Part shown: positions 11,963-24,860 of the stretch, in pieces | Layout: every line of letters begins with the position of its first letter | Numbering within the stretch: position 1 is the first letter of the stretch | Origin: Nilaparvata lugens | Lineage: Eukaryota > Arthropoda > Insecta > Hemiptera > Delphacidae | DNA: 64,000 nucleotides | Assembly (NCBI RefSeq): GCF_014356525.2 | Contig: NC_052507.1 | Location: 51,669,963-51,733,962 of the forward strand | Direction: 5' to 3' | Made by a program: the position numbers and the translations under genes | The notes under the pieces: generated by a model | The model's input: the letters and a program-made list of their open reading frames with translations, nothing else | Told to the model about the DNA's origin: nothing | Database searches by the model: none

Positions 11963-13115
11963 TGAAAACATCTAAACAGAAATTGCTCGTTATGGTATAG
12001 GATTATATGAATAATTTGATAATATCCTCATATTATCATCCTTTTCTTTTATTTCCAAGGAATTTATTCAAACTTCCTTCTCTATCCTATAAGATCAAAT
12101 GTGTTGAAATAATATTTCTTTTGGATGTTTCTTTCGTCATTGCTATTGCATCGTCTTTCAATGTCAGGTACATATTATCACAGGCCACCTTGCTCTACTC
12201 TCGTCTGTGGTATTATGAAACAGAGTCAATAATCAAGTTTACAAGCTACATTACGGTTTAGCAAGTTTAGGCTACTGTCATTTTCACGATAGTTTCGTAT
12301 GATATTTCGTACAGAATTATTGATGCTATTTTATAATACAGTGGAGTGTAGTGTTTCAAGAACAATCATTTAGAAATAAGTTTAATGAAATCTCATGTAA
12401 AAGTAATCGTAATTTTATGGCAAATACATTGAGTTGGGTTGCTTGTCAATTTCAAAATCCCTGCCAGTAGAAATGATTCAATCATCAGTTTGATGATCTA
12501 TGACACAGAAAACTTGTAGTTTTGGATACCCAACTCAATAATTGGTTATGCTTAGATTTTATGCTTTATTATTGGTATTGCTTAGATTGCAATGGGCAAT
12601 TTTCCCCCCATTCACTGACGAATAGTCTTCTTGAGAGACTCCAGTTTCTAATATTGTTACAATTTTAAAAATAATGATAAAGTATTTTATCTTATACAAT
12701 CTTATTGTAACTAGATTGTTTTGTACAAATTTGTAATTTCATGTGGAAATAAATTGAAGTGGATTGCAAAAAAAATGGAATTCGATTCTATAAAAACCCA
12801 AACTACTAAAATCATGTCATTCATTTAGTTAGATCATGGTAAAGGTTCAAAACGAATGTCTATCTTATAATTATATCCCACTCAAACCTGCAAATATTTA
12901 TAATTTGAAATTCATAAACGCAGTCAAAATTATTGGTCGGTTGGACAAGGTAGACTGAAACGGAGTACTTTGACCTCAGCATTCTTTCCCACTACAAACG
13001 AGGACACCATTACAACCATCCCTCTAGACTAGTCCATTGGTTTTGGAATACTCTCACCAACAACCCTTGATGCACCTTTGATCCTCCCACTCTTTTGAGC
13101 ATTGCATTGATAGGT
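11963..13115. other. AT-rich, nothing recognised
   Basis: Single-copy-looking AT-rich DNA with no gene or repeat family that I can name. Confidence 0.45.
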
Positions 13116-13137
13116 TATATATATATATATATATATA
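13116..13137. repeat. (TA)n microsatellite
   Basis: Eleven TA repeats. Confidence 0.9.
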
Positions 13138-13272
13138 GTGCACCAGAGAAACCGCGACTGTAATCTATTTTTTGCATTCGCCTCTATTCTGAAATCGTCG
13201 GAGATAAATTGAATACAGTCTGGTCGTCTGCTGCAAGCTCTTGATCAAAGCGATGACTACCCCGCGTACGGG

Positions 13273-13274
<2 letters not shown>

Positions 13275-13338
<64 letters not shown>

Positions 13339-13339
13339 G
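13275..13339. repeat. (GA)n microsatellite
   Basis: More than thirty GA repeats with one AA interruption. Just upstream CTACCCC and GGGGTAG (13257-13276) form a short inverted repeat. The Ser-Leu-rich minus-strand translations are artefacts of the repeat. Confidence 0.95.
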
Positions 13340-15504
13340 ATGGATGTGTAGAGAACCAGACAAGAATAGCCAGCGGCAAATGCGCTATTGACGTTGAATC
13401 GGGAAAGCATTGGCAGACAGAAAGGTTGTAAGAGGAAAAGCAGAGTGAAGAGGAATTGATGGGAAGGGACGAAGGAGAAGGCGAAAATGGAGTGGAAAAT
13501 GATTGATGTGAAAGAGACAAAGATGAAAATGTAAAGAGTAAGGACATGGCAGTATTCCATATAATTTCTCAGAACTCTTATATTCATTATTCTATTAAAG
13601 CTTCTAGAACCAGATATGAAAAGTTTCCACTTGATCCTATGAATTCCTATTAATTCCATTAATTCAAAGCCTCAGTTCAGTTGAATAGACCATATTGGGA
13701 GAGAAATTAGTTAGTACAGTAGTTTGAAAATAAGTTGGTGTATGGTGAGTGGAAAATGAGGGCGGATAGGAAGAATACAAGGAGGAAAATTAGAGAACGA
13801 ATATGAGGTTTATGAAACGAAAATATTGATCAGAAGTACATAATGATGTGGAGGAAGTGAAAAATTAAAGTAAAAAAGTGAGGTTGTGGCTGTGTATTCC
13901 ATGAACCATAAACTTTTACAGAATTCTATGAAAGTATCTTCATTCTATTGAGTTTCCTAGAACCTGATATGAAAATTAGGTGAATACAGAGAAAAGTTGA
14001 TCATTGAAACGTATTTCAATGGCTTGAGAATATGGATGGGATTGGAAAGAGAGGAGAACATTAATTCCTTGAGCTTGTATTAGTTTTTTCGTTCTGTGTA
14101 TACAGTCAACTATTTAAAAAAATAGCATCCGACAGAAATATTAATTTACATTTTTCCATTGCTTGCTCTCCATTACTCCATAGCTTCAGATCTGAGATGA
14201 ATCAAGTAAGTTTCCCATTCCCATGATTTCCGTTACTTCGATATCCTTCAGATTCCTAATGAATAACCAACCATTCCATTTGACATCAATGGAAGCGAAG
14301 TAAACGACATAGGGCAGGCAGTTCATGATGCAATGAAGAACATACCACGCAGCTAACGAGAAGTGAAAATGCAGTCGACAATAATCACTGGTGATTGTTG
14401 TTCTCGCGCTTGACTTGATGTGTTCGGACTGCACTCATTATCTGCGACCATTTTCACCGACTGCATCACTGCTGTTGCACTCTGATGCACCAATGCAGCA
14501 TGCATGCATTCAAACATTGTGACAGGGTGCATCGATTGATGATGCATTCATCACTCTTCATGAACCATTTCAACCGTAGAGTTCTCATATGGTTCAAAGC
14601 TCATCATTGATAGCCCCAGTTGCAGAAATGCACAATAGCATCATCATCCATTAATCATTCATCATGCATTCATGATTCTTCATTATGCAATTGAACCATG
14701 AACGATGAGCTATTGTCCCCAGCATATTGATGATCTAGCGGAACAATTCACAATGAAATTTATGCCCAATAACTTGAATCTTCCGTCTTAGAGGAAATGC
14801 AGAAGGTAAAATAATCGGAATTTGATTTTAGTTCGCTTGGATTCCATAAATTCGATATCCATATATCCATTTCATCATATTTTAAATATCATATTCAATC
14901 AATTTTACTTTTTGCAGGTAAGACTACTGGCAGATTTCAAATATTCCTTCTCTTCAAATGTAAGTTCATAAGATTTTCACTTAACTAACTTATTTTTGAA
15001 CAGGATTAAAATGGTAAGCCTCATTGCTGTTAATTGTCCCATTTAGTGGAAACTTATGGACCATTCAGTGTGAAGCGGAAGAGTCGAAGATTAATTCATT
15101 CTGAGTCTATATTGATATTTCAGATTCAAACTATTTTTGACTCAAGAAATTCAATTATTAATTATTCTCAACGCTTGTAACTTTTTAATTGGTGTGGATG
15201 AATGAGGATGAAGAGCTCAATATCTTTGCTGGTGTGAGTTGATGCTCATTTATTTATGAATTGGACTGACAATTTTGTTCTAGGACAGATATATCATACA
15301 TAGTATTTACAGAATAGTTTCATTAATGATATGCTCCCTATATTCATCGTGTTATGAATGTGGTACATATTTGGGCGTAATGAATGATAATATAATGTGG
15401 ATATGTTGACCTGCTCAACCTCCAGTGATTTTTCGTAGTGATTTGAAATTGAAAAATGACAATGATTTTTGTCCTGGGAAACAGTACATCACAGAGTCAT
15501 CTAG
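13340..15504. other. non-coding; purine-biased then TGCAT-rich
   Basis: 13340-13560 and 13680-13870 are purine-biased. 14400-14720 is unusually dense in TGCAT/ATGCA words. No gene recognised. Confidence 0.45.
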
Positions 15505-15742
15505 AGGTGCGTACAGACTGTCGCTCTGCTCCGCAACCGAACGTCACTTCAGCAGAGCGATTGATGATCGACCGGCGAGCAACAGTGATTCGACCGGGGA
15601 ACGCGAGAAGATCTAACATCTTCCGTAACGTTCATGATGGGTGCGTGGGCGGAGCGACTGTGGTTCGATGGTGGTATGAGGGCGGTACGAGGGAGGATTG
15701 TGCTCGGTGCGGGTTGGAAGCACGAATATGTGTACGCAGCTT
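15505..15742 (+). mobile_element. MITE-C copy 1, CG-rich (plus orientation)
   Basis: Left end AGGTGCGTACAGACTGTCGC; right end TGTGTACGCAGCTT. The body is much richer in CG than its surroundings and contains CGCTCTGCTCCGCAACCGAA, GAACGCGAGAAGATCTAACA and CGTAACGTTCATGAT, all of which recur in inverted orientation at 18767-18970. Reading frames crossing it are not genes. Confidence 0.75.
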
Positions 15743-18549
15743 AATGTTCAATATCCCGTACCTATGTTATATACTGTACTATGAAAATATCTTTGGACTG
15801 TACTAATACCTGTTTACTACTACTATAGGTACACTAGAAGCCTGGATGCTGATTACATTTGCTACATCTATGATCTATGCTAGTGATAGTTGTTGCATGT
15901 TTGATTAATATAGTTCTGTTGTAGAGTGTCATAGTATAAATCTCTGATTTGATTCATCCCTGGAACCATAAATCTCAAGTTTGATTTATGTTTATGGAAA
16001 ATGATTTATCCTTTCAGTGAATGAAGCGCTAAATAATTGACAGCTATCGCTGAGTTATTCAACTTGTCTTTTCGATCAAATCCTTCTATGATGCATTTTT
16101 TATATCTACAGACACTGCTGTTGTCGGCTGCCGTCAGCAGTGGCATTGTGTCTACAATGGTCAATATATAATAATGTATTTGTATTTTGCTAGCAATCAG
16201 CTCACTCACCAACTATTGGAGGCACTCTTCAAAAGTAGTTGAGCTCTAGAAATCGGATTTTCCTGTTGAAAAAAATCGGCTCACAATATAGATAAGAGTC
16301 GGAATGCAATTCGATTTAGTCCAGCAGACCGTGCATTCATACTGAGGCATCCTATTCACTTCATCCATTTCATTCTATAATAGCTCTATCTATATTCTTC
16401 ACTTTGCACTTCTCATATATTTCATTCTATATTATATCCCTCCAGGGATCTGACTTGATTAATTTTCTATTGATCAAACAATAGCTCTGAAATAGTTGAT
16501 TTAGTTCATTCGTCTCTTTCATTTCCCTTCATGTGAAATCAATATTTGATTAATGACATAGAATCTATTATTTGTGAGATCGCTTGTGTTCTATCATCTA
16601 ATTTTATGAATTTGAATTTATGATCTTTGAGTTCTTCATTCAAAATAGATTAATTTTACTATCTGCGTTGTATCTCAATATTCATGACTTTTTAATGATG
16701 GGAGTAATTAATGCTATAATCTGTGTTTTATCTCAACCTTCATTAGTGTCTCCTCTCAATCTCCCTTTTTGATGCTCAAAATCAGTGAACTTATTCTAAT
16801 GACCATCTAGGCGTGTCTCCATGATGTATTCCCATGGCCTTCATGCATTCTAATAAGCTCCATAAATTTTCTATGATCAAAAAATAAATTTTAGTAGAAT
16901 GAATCATATGAAAATACCAATAATACATCGAAAACGATGATTGAATAGTTCATTAGTTTTGTATAAAAGTTTTTGGTGTTAGAGTCACTGCCACCAGTCC
17001 TCTCTTCAATATTGGTTAATTGATAACAGAAAAATAGACATCTATACTTCAATAGTATATCACTGGAAATTATTGTTGATGTGTAACGAAAATTAATTAA
17101 TCGTACAAAAAGGTAATGAAGTTCATCAATTAAGAATAAAAATTCATTCTCTAAACAAACTGTGCCAGCTTCTATCCCTAGTGGTATAGTAGTTGTTCGT
17201 AGATTGAACATACTTTATTTGATGGCATAAGTTTGAAGTTTGTAATCGATTTTCATGTTCCTGAATGTGGGCGGACGTCATTGTTGGGGGGGGGTGGATG
17301 AGGGGAGCTGACCACTCCCCCAATCTCCATAATCATTGTTCTCAGTGTTAATGTCATGTTCTAGCACTGTAGCACTGTACTGTCTCTCATTAAAATTGAT
17401 AGACATTGTCACCATGAACGACCCTGGGAATAGGGTTAAACCTTCACCCTCACCTCCACCCTGCAATGAATTAATGAGCGTACATTCTGCGCTCGGAGAG
17501 CTCTGCAACTACGATAATTATATTTCGCAAATTATTTTCTGTCTTATATAAGCTTATTTTTTGCTCCCTCTTGGAAAAAATAGGGAAATTTAAGTGGGAC
17601 GTTGAAACACGGCCGTAACTTGGTGGGGTTGGAATCCGCTCCTTACCATCTCTCCGCTATGTATAATCGACGGTGGTGTGATCTATCGCTTGAACTGACA
17701 GCTCTGTTTTACTCCAATGCTGAAGTTACTGCCAACGTCGCTTCACGATTATTTTTCACATTTTTCATGCTATAGCTGCTAATCTGGTTATCATTCTTAT
17801 GATTTATGTGAGTCTGGGTGTCTTTATTCCTATCTAGGCTATGCTTAGACAACTTGAACGGAGCACTGGAATATAATCAAGATAGATTCATTGATGGTTA
17901 TAATTTTTATGATTTATTATGCGATTATATTCGTTCATATAAACTAGGCCAAGTAAGCATTCTGGTAGTTTAAGAATCATCTCATTAATTAATAATGTAT
18001 TTTTGAATGCTGTAATATTCCTGAATGATGCTCAACTCAAAATAGGCTTTCACTATAATACATTCAACTTCTAGAACTTATCCTCCAAGTATCGTTACTT
18101 TTTTATACAATCCTTGTAATAGAAATAAAATGGAAAAATTGTAGTCTTTTTAAAAAAAAAACACCTTCTTTTAAAAACAACAATCTTCTTTGAATTATTT
18201 AAATCATTGAGGGAATTCGTCAAAATCACAATATATTCCAGGCCTTATCTCATAAAAAGACGCCCTTATTATTGATCCATAAAATTATCCTTGTAATATA
18301 ATCGAATCGGCGTTCCTGCGGAGAGAGACTTAAAATTCATATTATTGCTAATAAAATGTGATAAGATTCGAGTTTCGAGCTAAGAGAATGTTGCCTAAAG
18401 AATTGGAAAAGGCAAGGACAAATAAGAAGATTAATAATAATAAGACCTATATCATGTTGAGATTGGAGAGAATGATAGGAAATTATTGAGGTAAACAGTT
18501 CATCATTGTCAACCCTACTTTCTCGAGAAAGAATTACATTTTATAAAAA
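15743..18549. other. non-coding, no recognisable gene
   Basis: AT-rich. A nine-G run occurs at 17285-17293 with a mixed-composition block to about 17560 that could be conserved non-coding DNA. No domain-bearing reading frame. Confidence 0.4.
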
Positions 18550-19378
18550 GGGCGACTCAGAAAACCGGGTACTTTTAAAAACTTCAGAAAACAAGTGAGA
18601 AGGGAAAAATTGTTTTATTCATAGCAATGAGAACTGGGATATTGTGAATTTCAATCCAAATTATTTGTTCTAAACCAACCACATTTATTGATCAAGATGT
18701 GAAAACTCTTGATTCGAGATAACTCCATGAAAAGAAAGTCACAGGCGTACAAATCTGTCAATCTATAGGTGCATATAGATATACGCGCCTCTAACACGCT
18801 CCGCGCACGCTCCGCACTCGCTCCGCACTCGCTCCCAATCGCTCCGATCATGAACGTTACGGGAGATGTTAGCTCTTCTCGCGTTCCACTCTTGCTCCCC
18901 GGTCAATCATCAATCGATTTGCTCGAGTGACGTTCGATTGCGGAGCAGAGCGAAAGTCTGTACGCACCTTTTGAGGCAAGGAAACGTAACCAAACCGTGA
19001 GATGTAGGTTACTAAACAATAATCTCGCACAGCTGTCATTGACTGCCGTCCAGTGTGATGCAGCTCACGATTCGATCAATAGGTTTAAATGAATATCAAA
19101 AATCACGGTATATAGAAGAAGAAATACATCTCAATGCCGTGTTGAAAATCAAACCAGAGAAATCTGAATTAAATCCACAATATCCTATAATTATTAGATC
19201 TTGCAGCGATCAATGGGGAATCTTCAACACAGATTCCAATAATACATTCATGCAAGATTATGCTATATAAAGGGAGTACTAATATTGTCAAAATATTATA
19301 AAGTTTTTGCCCTTCCCCCTTTGGTTGAATGGTGGTTTTTCTTATAAGTTTCAGATAACTTATTCTGGGTCATCCAGG
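18550..19378. mobile_element. MITE-B relative, interrupted by MITE-C
   Basis: The left end (GGGCGACTCAGAAAACCGGG, then ACTTTTAAAAAC and GTGAGAAGGGAAAAATTG) and the right end (GTTTTTGCCCTTCCCCCTTT ... TATTCTGGGTCATCCAGG) are diverged inverted repeats matching the arms of the 5111-5704 element. The interior carries the nested MITE-C copy. Non-coding and non-autonomous. Confidence 0.6.
18767..18970 (-). mobile_element. MITE-C copy 2, nested, minus orientation
   Basis: The right end CTGTACGCACCT is the complement of the left end of the 15505 copy, and the body matches it in inverted order (ATGAACGTTACGGGAGATGT, TTCTCGCGTTC, GCGGAGCAGAGCGAAAG). One end carries a short tandem run of CTCCGCACTCG (18800-18835) expanded relative to copy 1. 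Confidence 0.75.
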
Positions 19379-20589
19379 TCAGAATCACCTATTCCAACGC
19401 TTTTCTGAAATGATATTTTTAATTAAATGATCGTCAAGTTCAACGTTTGTTGAAAAAATTTATGACAAAGTGCTTCACCGTTCTTCCTAGATTATTAATT
19501 CAAGAATATATCATCCTCTACTTTATCCTGAAGCTTTTATTCTCTGGCCGCACTCAACGGATTATTATATTCCGAGAAAAAACTATCAAAGCAGGAACCG
19601 TAGGCGTTTTTTCGACGTCGACGTAACTTCCAGCTGACATGAGAATCGCCTTTTCATTTGATCCCTTGAAGCATGCAGGGAAACACAAAGCGAACGTGGA
19701 AAACAAAGAGCATGATAATCTGGCGAGAGTAGATAGAAAGAGATCAGGAGATCGAGAAAGAATAGGCAGTGATAAGAGTAGATAGTACTCAAGTAACAGA
19801 GCGGCAAATGAATACCTAGCTATTCATTATCATGATGAGCTCTCCAGTCATTTTCCAGTGATCATAATACTTTCATTATTTTCGTACTCTTAACATTAAC
19901 TACTGTTTCAATATTAATGAATATTGACTGGGGGTTGAGTTTTTGAAAGACAACACATGAGTAATATGAAAGAAAATTGTTGTGTAAGAGTATAAACTTT
20001 CCAAAGTTTTGGAAATTTTAAATGATGGGTTTGACTGGGACTGGGAGGATGAGTAGTTTTTGTGAGATAGATCAAAGTAGAAACTCGTCGCATTGCTTTT
20101 TGTTAGCATTGCTACACACTATCATCAAGTCTCCATAACAATACTGGAATGGAGCTCTGCTGTGCTTGGCTTATTTGAGTGCTCACTTTTTCGTATGCCC
20201 AACCTTCAATGCTCGTGTACTTTTCAAAACACAAAATCAAAACCCGGGTCTAGTTCAGTACATACATTTAAAAACTGGGTCCCTTTTCCTACTATTTCTT
20301 CTTTAAATACTACCGGAGAGACAATACTTGTATTTTTTGTTTGACACTACACATCATTAAATTTTTTTGAAGATGAAGATCTGCTGTGGTTGGCTGATTC
20401 GTATTTTCCCTTCTCCCTCGTATGTTCAACCTCCAATTTATCTATTTTTCAATACACTTATTCAATAACCGGAACTTCTGTGTCTGTGATTGAAGAGACT
20501 TGAGATTTTATCAATATTCCACTTTATTCCAATGACAATTTTTATTTTACAGGTGCATGCTTTCGTTTGTGCTCATACACTGTGTGTTT
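19379..20589. other. AT-rich, nothing recognised
   Basis: No gene, repeat family or structured site was identified. Confidence 0.4.
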
Positions 20590-21060
20590 TTCTGCATAGA
20601 CAAATGGAATAGTCTGTCTCCCTATGTAAGAGAGATGACGACCGGGTAGATGAGTGTTACGGAGAAGCACGCACGCACCCACGCACGCTCGCACGTTTTG
20701 TCGTCAGAGAAAAGCCAGCCAGGCCCAGAGCTGGTAGTTAGGTACCTGGAGGCGGTATAGCTGGGATAGCCACAGCCTCCACAATTTTCCCTCGCCACTC
20801 TTTTTCCTTCTCTGTCTCTCCAGCACCCTCACGTTGTTCCTGCCGCTCTTCCACACATATCTTCTCTCTCTAACAACCCTCACGTTGATCCCCTCCCCTG
20901 GACATAGCAGCAGTCACCATGCACAGACACACACCCTCACTCACACATGAGTGGAGTAGCAGCCAGTCAATAGCTGGCGGTGGCTGCTGGAATTATGACG
21001 TCATTCATGTGGTTGGTGTGACGTCACTGCTGTAGGCACGACACGCTGGGATGTGCAAGA
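20590..21060. promoter_or_regulatory. candidate regulatory block with two CRE palindromes
   Basis: A GC-elevated block of mixed composition in AT-rich DNA. Perfect TGACGTCA palindromes occupy 20996-21003 and 21019-21026, 23 bases apart start to start, about two helical turns. That word is the canonical binding site of CREB/ATF bZIP factors. Alternating CACG/GCAC words at 20668-20698 add CpGs. Regulatory function is inference; there is no recognisable gene nearby. Confidence 0.35.
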
Positions 21061-22244
21061 CAATCAATACACGTGCTCTTGCACCTGCATAGCCTGCTCT
21101 ACCCCTCTCTTCCCATCATTCTACCAACTAGTTGAAACGACCGTTCATCAACTATTCAACTACTGTTTTCACTTAGTGAAACCAGTAGTGTTTTTTGAAT
21201 ACTTGCTAATTTATCAACAAAATCGGGAAAAAATATGTTATGGATTTGGTTTACTTCTTTTTCGTGTTGTAACGAATTAATGTTAAAATTGATAAATAAT
21301 GAATAATACTTTACGAGAACATAAGAACATCCACTTTATGGTTTACTAGCTCAGCTACTATTTTCAGCATCGAAATAATGCCTGTATAATTTGATTAGAA
21401 TTAGATGAAGCCAGGTTCGATACATTTGTTATTGTTATTGCTTACATTCAGCATATAGTTGAACCGGTAACCCATTTTTCAAATTCGAGATGACATTTTG
21501 AAGAAGTTTGCTTCGAGAACTTCCAAAACGAAAATTTTATCCGAAACCCATACCTATGCTTCACTCTTATTGAATCGATTCTGATTATAATAAATACATC
21601 CTGTCTAGAAATAAGTGTCAACACACTTGGTTGCCAAGCAGCTTGCTAAATTTATTCAAAAGATACAAATTAAAAAAAAATCGGAAAAATGCTGTAAATA
21701 TTCCACTTGTCTGAAAATTAATCCAACTATTTGTGTTAAAGCATCAAACATATCGCATTAAATACAATGCTTCAACTTATTATGTTATAAGTTACGAATA
21801 TAAGTTACTTCAATTTCTATAACAATTCATCAATTTGATGTATCAATACAGTTTAAAATTCAAAATACAGTTATAATTCAATTTAAACTTATAAGTACAC
21901 AACTCACATCAAAATATTGAGATGATCTGAAAATGCACTGCTGAATTGGAAACTTTTTAGTCTCTGAACTCTTGAAACTTACTATTTATTAATTTTATTT
22001 GCAAAGTCTTCATCAATACTAGTTAACATTCATGATAATCAGTTGTTTCGTTATCTTTCATTTATGGCTTTCCACTTCTATTCTGTTCCTCTTTCTATTT
22101 GATTATATGATTGCCTTTCCCTCACATCATATGCTCCCCTACAGGCTCTCTGTGCATGCCCTACAAGCCCTCCCTTTGTCCCTCCCGTTCTACTGTCTTC
22201 AATCACTGATACACGCTTGTTATTGTTTGTATCTGTATGCAGCT
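21061..22244. other. AT-rich, nothing recognised
   Basis: No gene or repeat family identified. Confidence 0.4.
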
Positions 22245-22341
22245 ACAGTGACGTTCACTTCAAACCGTCAGTATCGGTTGAATGGGGAACGTTGGTATTA
22301 TGTAAAAGGAATGCTGACAGTTGAAAATAAGTCTCACTATA
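22245..22341. mobile_element. MITE-A copy 3
   Basis: Left end ACGTTCACTTCAAACCGTCA; right end ATGCTGACAGTTGAAAATAA followed by GTCTCACTATAG. Length and ends match the family. Confidence 0.7.
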
Positions 22342-22689
22342 GTTACATTGTGAGGTGATGCATTTCAGGAGAACTTTTATGTTGATTATCCCCTTTCGCC
22401 AGGGTTCAGCTGCCATTAGATGTAGCCATATGTATGTAGCAAATAAAATGGATTTCGTAAAAGTGTAATAAGCTGTGGAAAAGTAGAAGTTTCTCAATGG
22501 ATACATTTATGGAGAGGTGTTTCATTATCCAATTGGAAACATTATAAAACTTATAATGGGAGTCCTAATTTGAGTTTTACAATAAACAATACTAGCAGAG
22601 AATTTACAATACTTTCAACAATGGGAGAATTATCTTGATAAAATTAATATTATAAAAGTATACTAATACAGTGATGAGTAACAATAAGA

Positions 22690-22959
22690 ATATTATCTTA
22701 ATAAAATCCTGCCTCTCCTGCTTTCTCTTTATCCTTTCCACTTTTCTACCTCACCTACCACCTTATTCTTCTCTCTCTCTCCCTCATCTGGTTCCTTTCC
22801 ACTCTTCTACCTCATCTATCACCTTATTCTTTACTCCTTCATCTGAATCCTTCACCTCCTCCGATCACGCCCTATCCCTTCTCACTCTCCCTCCTCCACC
22901 TTTCACTCTTCTACTTTTTTCCATCGCGACTACTCATTCCTTCTCATTCTCCACCCTCT
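22690..22959. repeat. pyrimidine-rich tract
   Basis: Degenerate CT-rich sequence on the plus strand, including two imperfect copies of CTTTCCACT-TCTACCTCA-CTA. It gives a Ser/Leu/Pro-rich low-complexity frame, not a gene. Confidence 0.6.
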
Positions 22960-23041
22960 TATAGTGAGATTCACTCCAGAATATCAGCATCCCTTATGAA
23001 TGACGTCAATAGTTCCCAGATTGAAGTGAATCTCGCGATAT
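22960..23041. mobile_element. MITE-A copy 4, best-preserved ends
   Basis: Left end TATAGTGAGATTCACT and right end AGTGAATCTCGCGATA. TA flanks both ends, which would suit a TA target duplication. About 82 bases in total. Confidence 0.7.
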
Positions 23042-23832
23042 CCTCCTTCTCTTCATCGTTGTCGTCCCACACAAAAGTTCTCCCGCATAAAAAATGCATT
23101 AATATTAACGAGCAGGGATCTGCTAACTCTGTGCGGAGAATTGGGTCGCCAAGTTGGTCGCTGCAGCTAAGCTCCTGTCTCTTCAACATTGCAAAGTCGG
23201 GCTAGTTATCGTATTGCAACCAATGCGCGACCCGAATAGTAACCAGCGTTGTATTTCATCCTTCCTCTCTCTCTCCTTCTTTCCCCTTAATCTTCCCACC
23301 TCACTCTTCCATCTAGGAAAAAATAACCTAGTTTTTTCACCCGATCATGACAAACTCTATCATGCAATTCCTTCATTCATTCATCATATCACCCATGGAT
23401 TTTAAGTTTTTTTTGTGGTTGCTTGATACAGTTCACTTTATTTTATGTTTTTAGTTGATTCTTAGTGAATTTTATTATTATTCTATTTCCTCAATGTTTC
23501 ATTTGGTTCTCTAATCCTTGAATTTTTAACTTGTAAATATTTTTTCGATCTATGATTGATCACTATGTCTGGTGTGTAAACCGCCATAGCTGTGACGTTT
23601 AACTGAACCGATAACATAGTGGAAGTGGCTTGCCTAGACATTGGCAGACGAAAGGTTATCCATCTAGTAATCATATCACTTATTCATTACTATTACTATA
23701 TAAGCTATATCATTGCAATATTCTGATGTTATGTACGTATTTCCTCTAATTTACTAGAGATTGACAATGATGGAGAACCAAACCCCTTATCATAACGGTA
23801 GAACGGTACGTCGCTATTTTTAATAAATTTTT
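23042..23832. other. non-coding, nothing recognised
   Basis: Mixed sequence without a supported gene or repeat. Confidence 0.4.
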
Positions 23833-24025
23833 GATAGTGATAACTCCACGTCTTTCTATTCATTGAAGAGTAGACATTACCTGATATCTTATAATAGGAC
23901 TGAATGTACTAACAAAATTGATATAAATATCAATTTGTGATAGTGGTAACTGCATGCCTTCCTATTCATTGAAGAGATTAAGTGATATCTTATAATAGGA
24001 CTGAATGTACTAACAAAATTGAAAT
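23833..24025. repeat. two-copy tandem duplication, ~100-bp unit
   Basis: GATAGTGATAACTCCACGTC (23833) and GATAGTGGTAACTGCATGCC (23939) start the two copies, both followed by CTATTCATTGAAGAG, GATATCTTATAATAGGACTG and AATGTACTAACAAAATTGA. The second copy is slightly shorter. Divergence suggests the duplication is not recent. Confidence 0.75.
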
Positions 24026-24399
24026 TTACAATTGGTGAGTATTGAAGTATGTACTCTTGACATTGTTGGCTCTTGCGAACATCGCATTTGTCGAATTCTG
24101 GTGATGCAGGTCATATGATGATGAGAAGGAAAACGCTGAAAAGGATGGGAGTGAGGTTTGCAATGGTGCATTCAGGTGGGTAGAAAATTGAAGTGCAGTG
24201 CTTGGAGGAGCCTCGAGCCTCCACCCACCAGTGCTAGAACTAGCACTAGAACTAGCAGCCTAGCCCTAGCCTAGCTTAGCCTAGACAGTGCTACGGTATT
24301 GATTTTGCAAATTTTCCTTCACTGCCTGCATGCTTGCCACTAGTGACCTAGTTTCCACTCAACAATCGTCACGTGACCTCAGTCTAGTCTCTCATTGCC

Positions 24400-24860
24400 T
24401 CCTCCTCCTACTCCTCCCCCTCTTACCTTACTTCCCTTAGTGATATGCCAGCTACAGCTGTTTCCTTACCAGCTTTAAAGGATTCATTTTATTATTTTCC
24501 CTGCACCCTTCTTCTTCCGTCTTTTCACTTCTTTTTTTTTCTTCCATTTCTTTTACTTCTTCGGTTTCATAGCTTCCTCTTCAACTTCATCTTTTTTCTT
24601 TCCCTTCTCTTCCATCGTCTCATTTTACTACTTCCTTCTCCTGATTTCCTTTGCCCTCCTCGTCCTCTTCTTCTTCTTCTTCTTCTCTTCTTCTTCTTCT
24701 TCTTCTTCTTCTTCTTCTTCTTCTTTTCTATCTTCTTTTTCCCTTTCCCCTTCTACTTCCTCCCACTCCCACTCCTACTCTCCCATCACCTCCTCCTCCT
24801 CCACCTCCTCCTCCACCTCCTCATCCTCCTGCTTCCTTTTCAGATGTAGTCAACCCCCTC
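24400..24860. repeat. pyrimidine tract with (TTC)n core
   Basis: Almost pure C/T on the plus strand. The core at 24663-24726 is (TTC)n and 24785-24830 is a CTCC-type repeat. Long Phe/Leu/Ser/Pro frames are repeat translations. Confidence 0.85.

Noticed and set aside
15425..15806. 63- and 116-codon frames over the CG-rich block
   Set aside because: They lie within a MITE-C copy whose partner at 18767 does not preserve the frames.
21405..21425. GGTTCGATA, a T-arm-like string
   Set aside because: No cloverleaf can be drawn around it, so it is not a tRNA.
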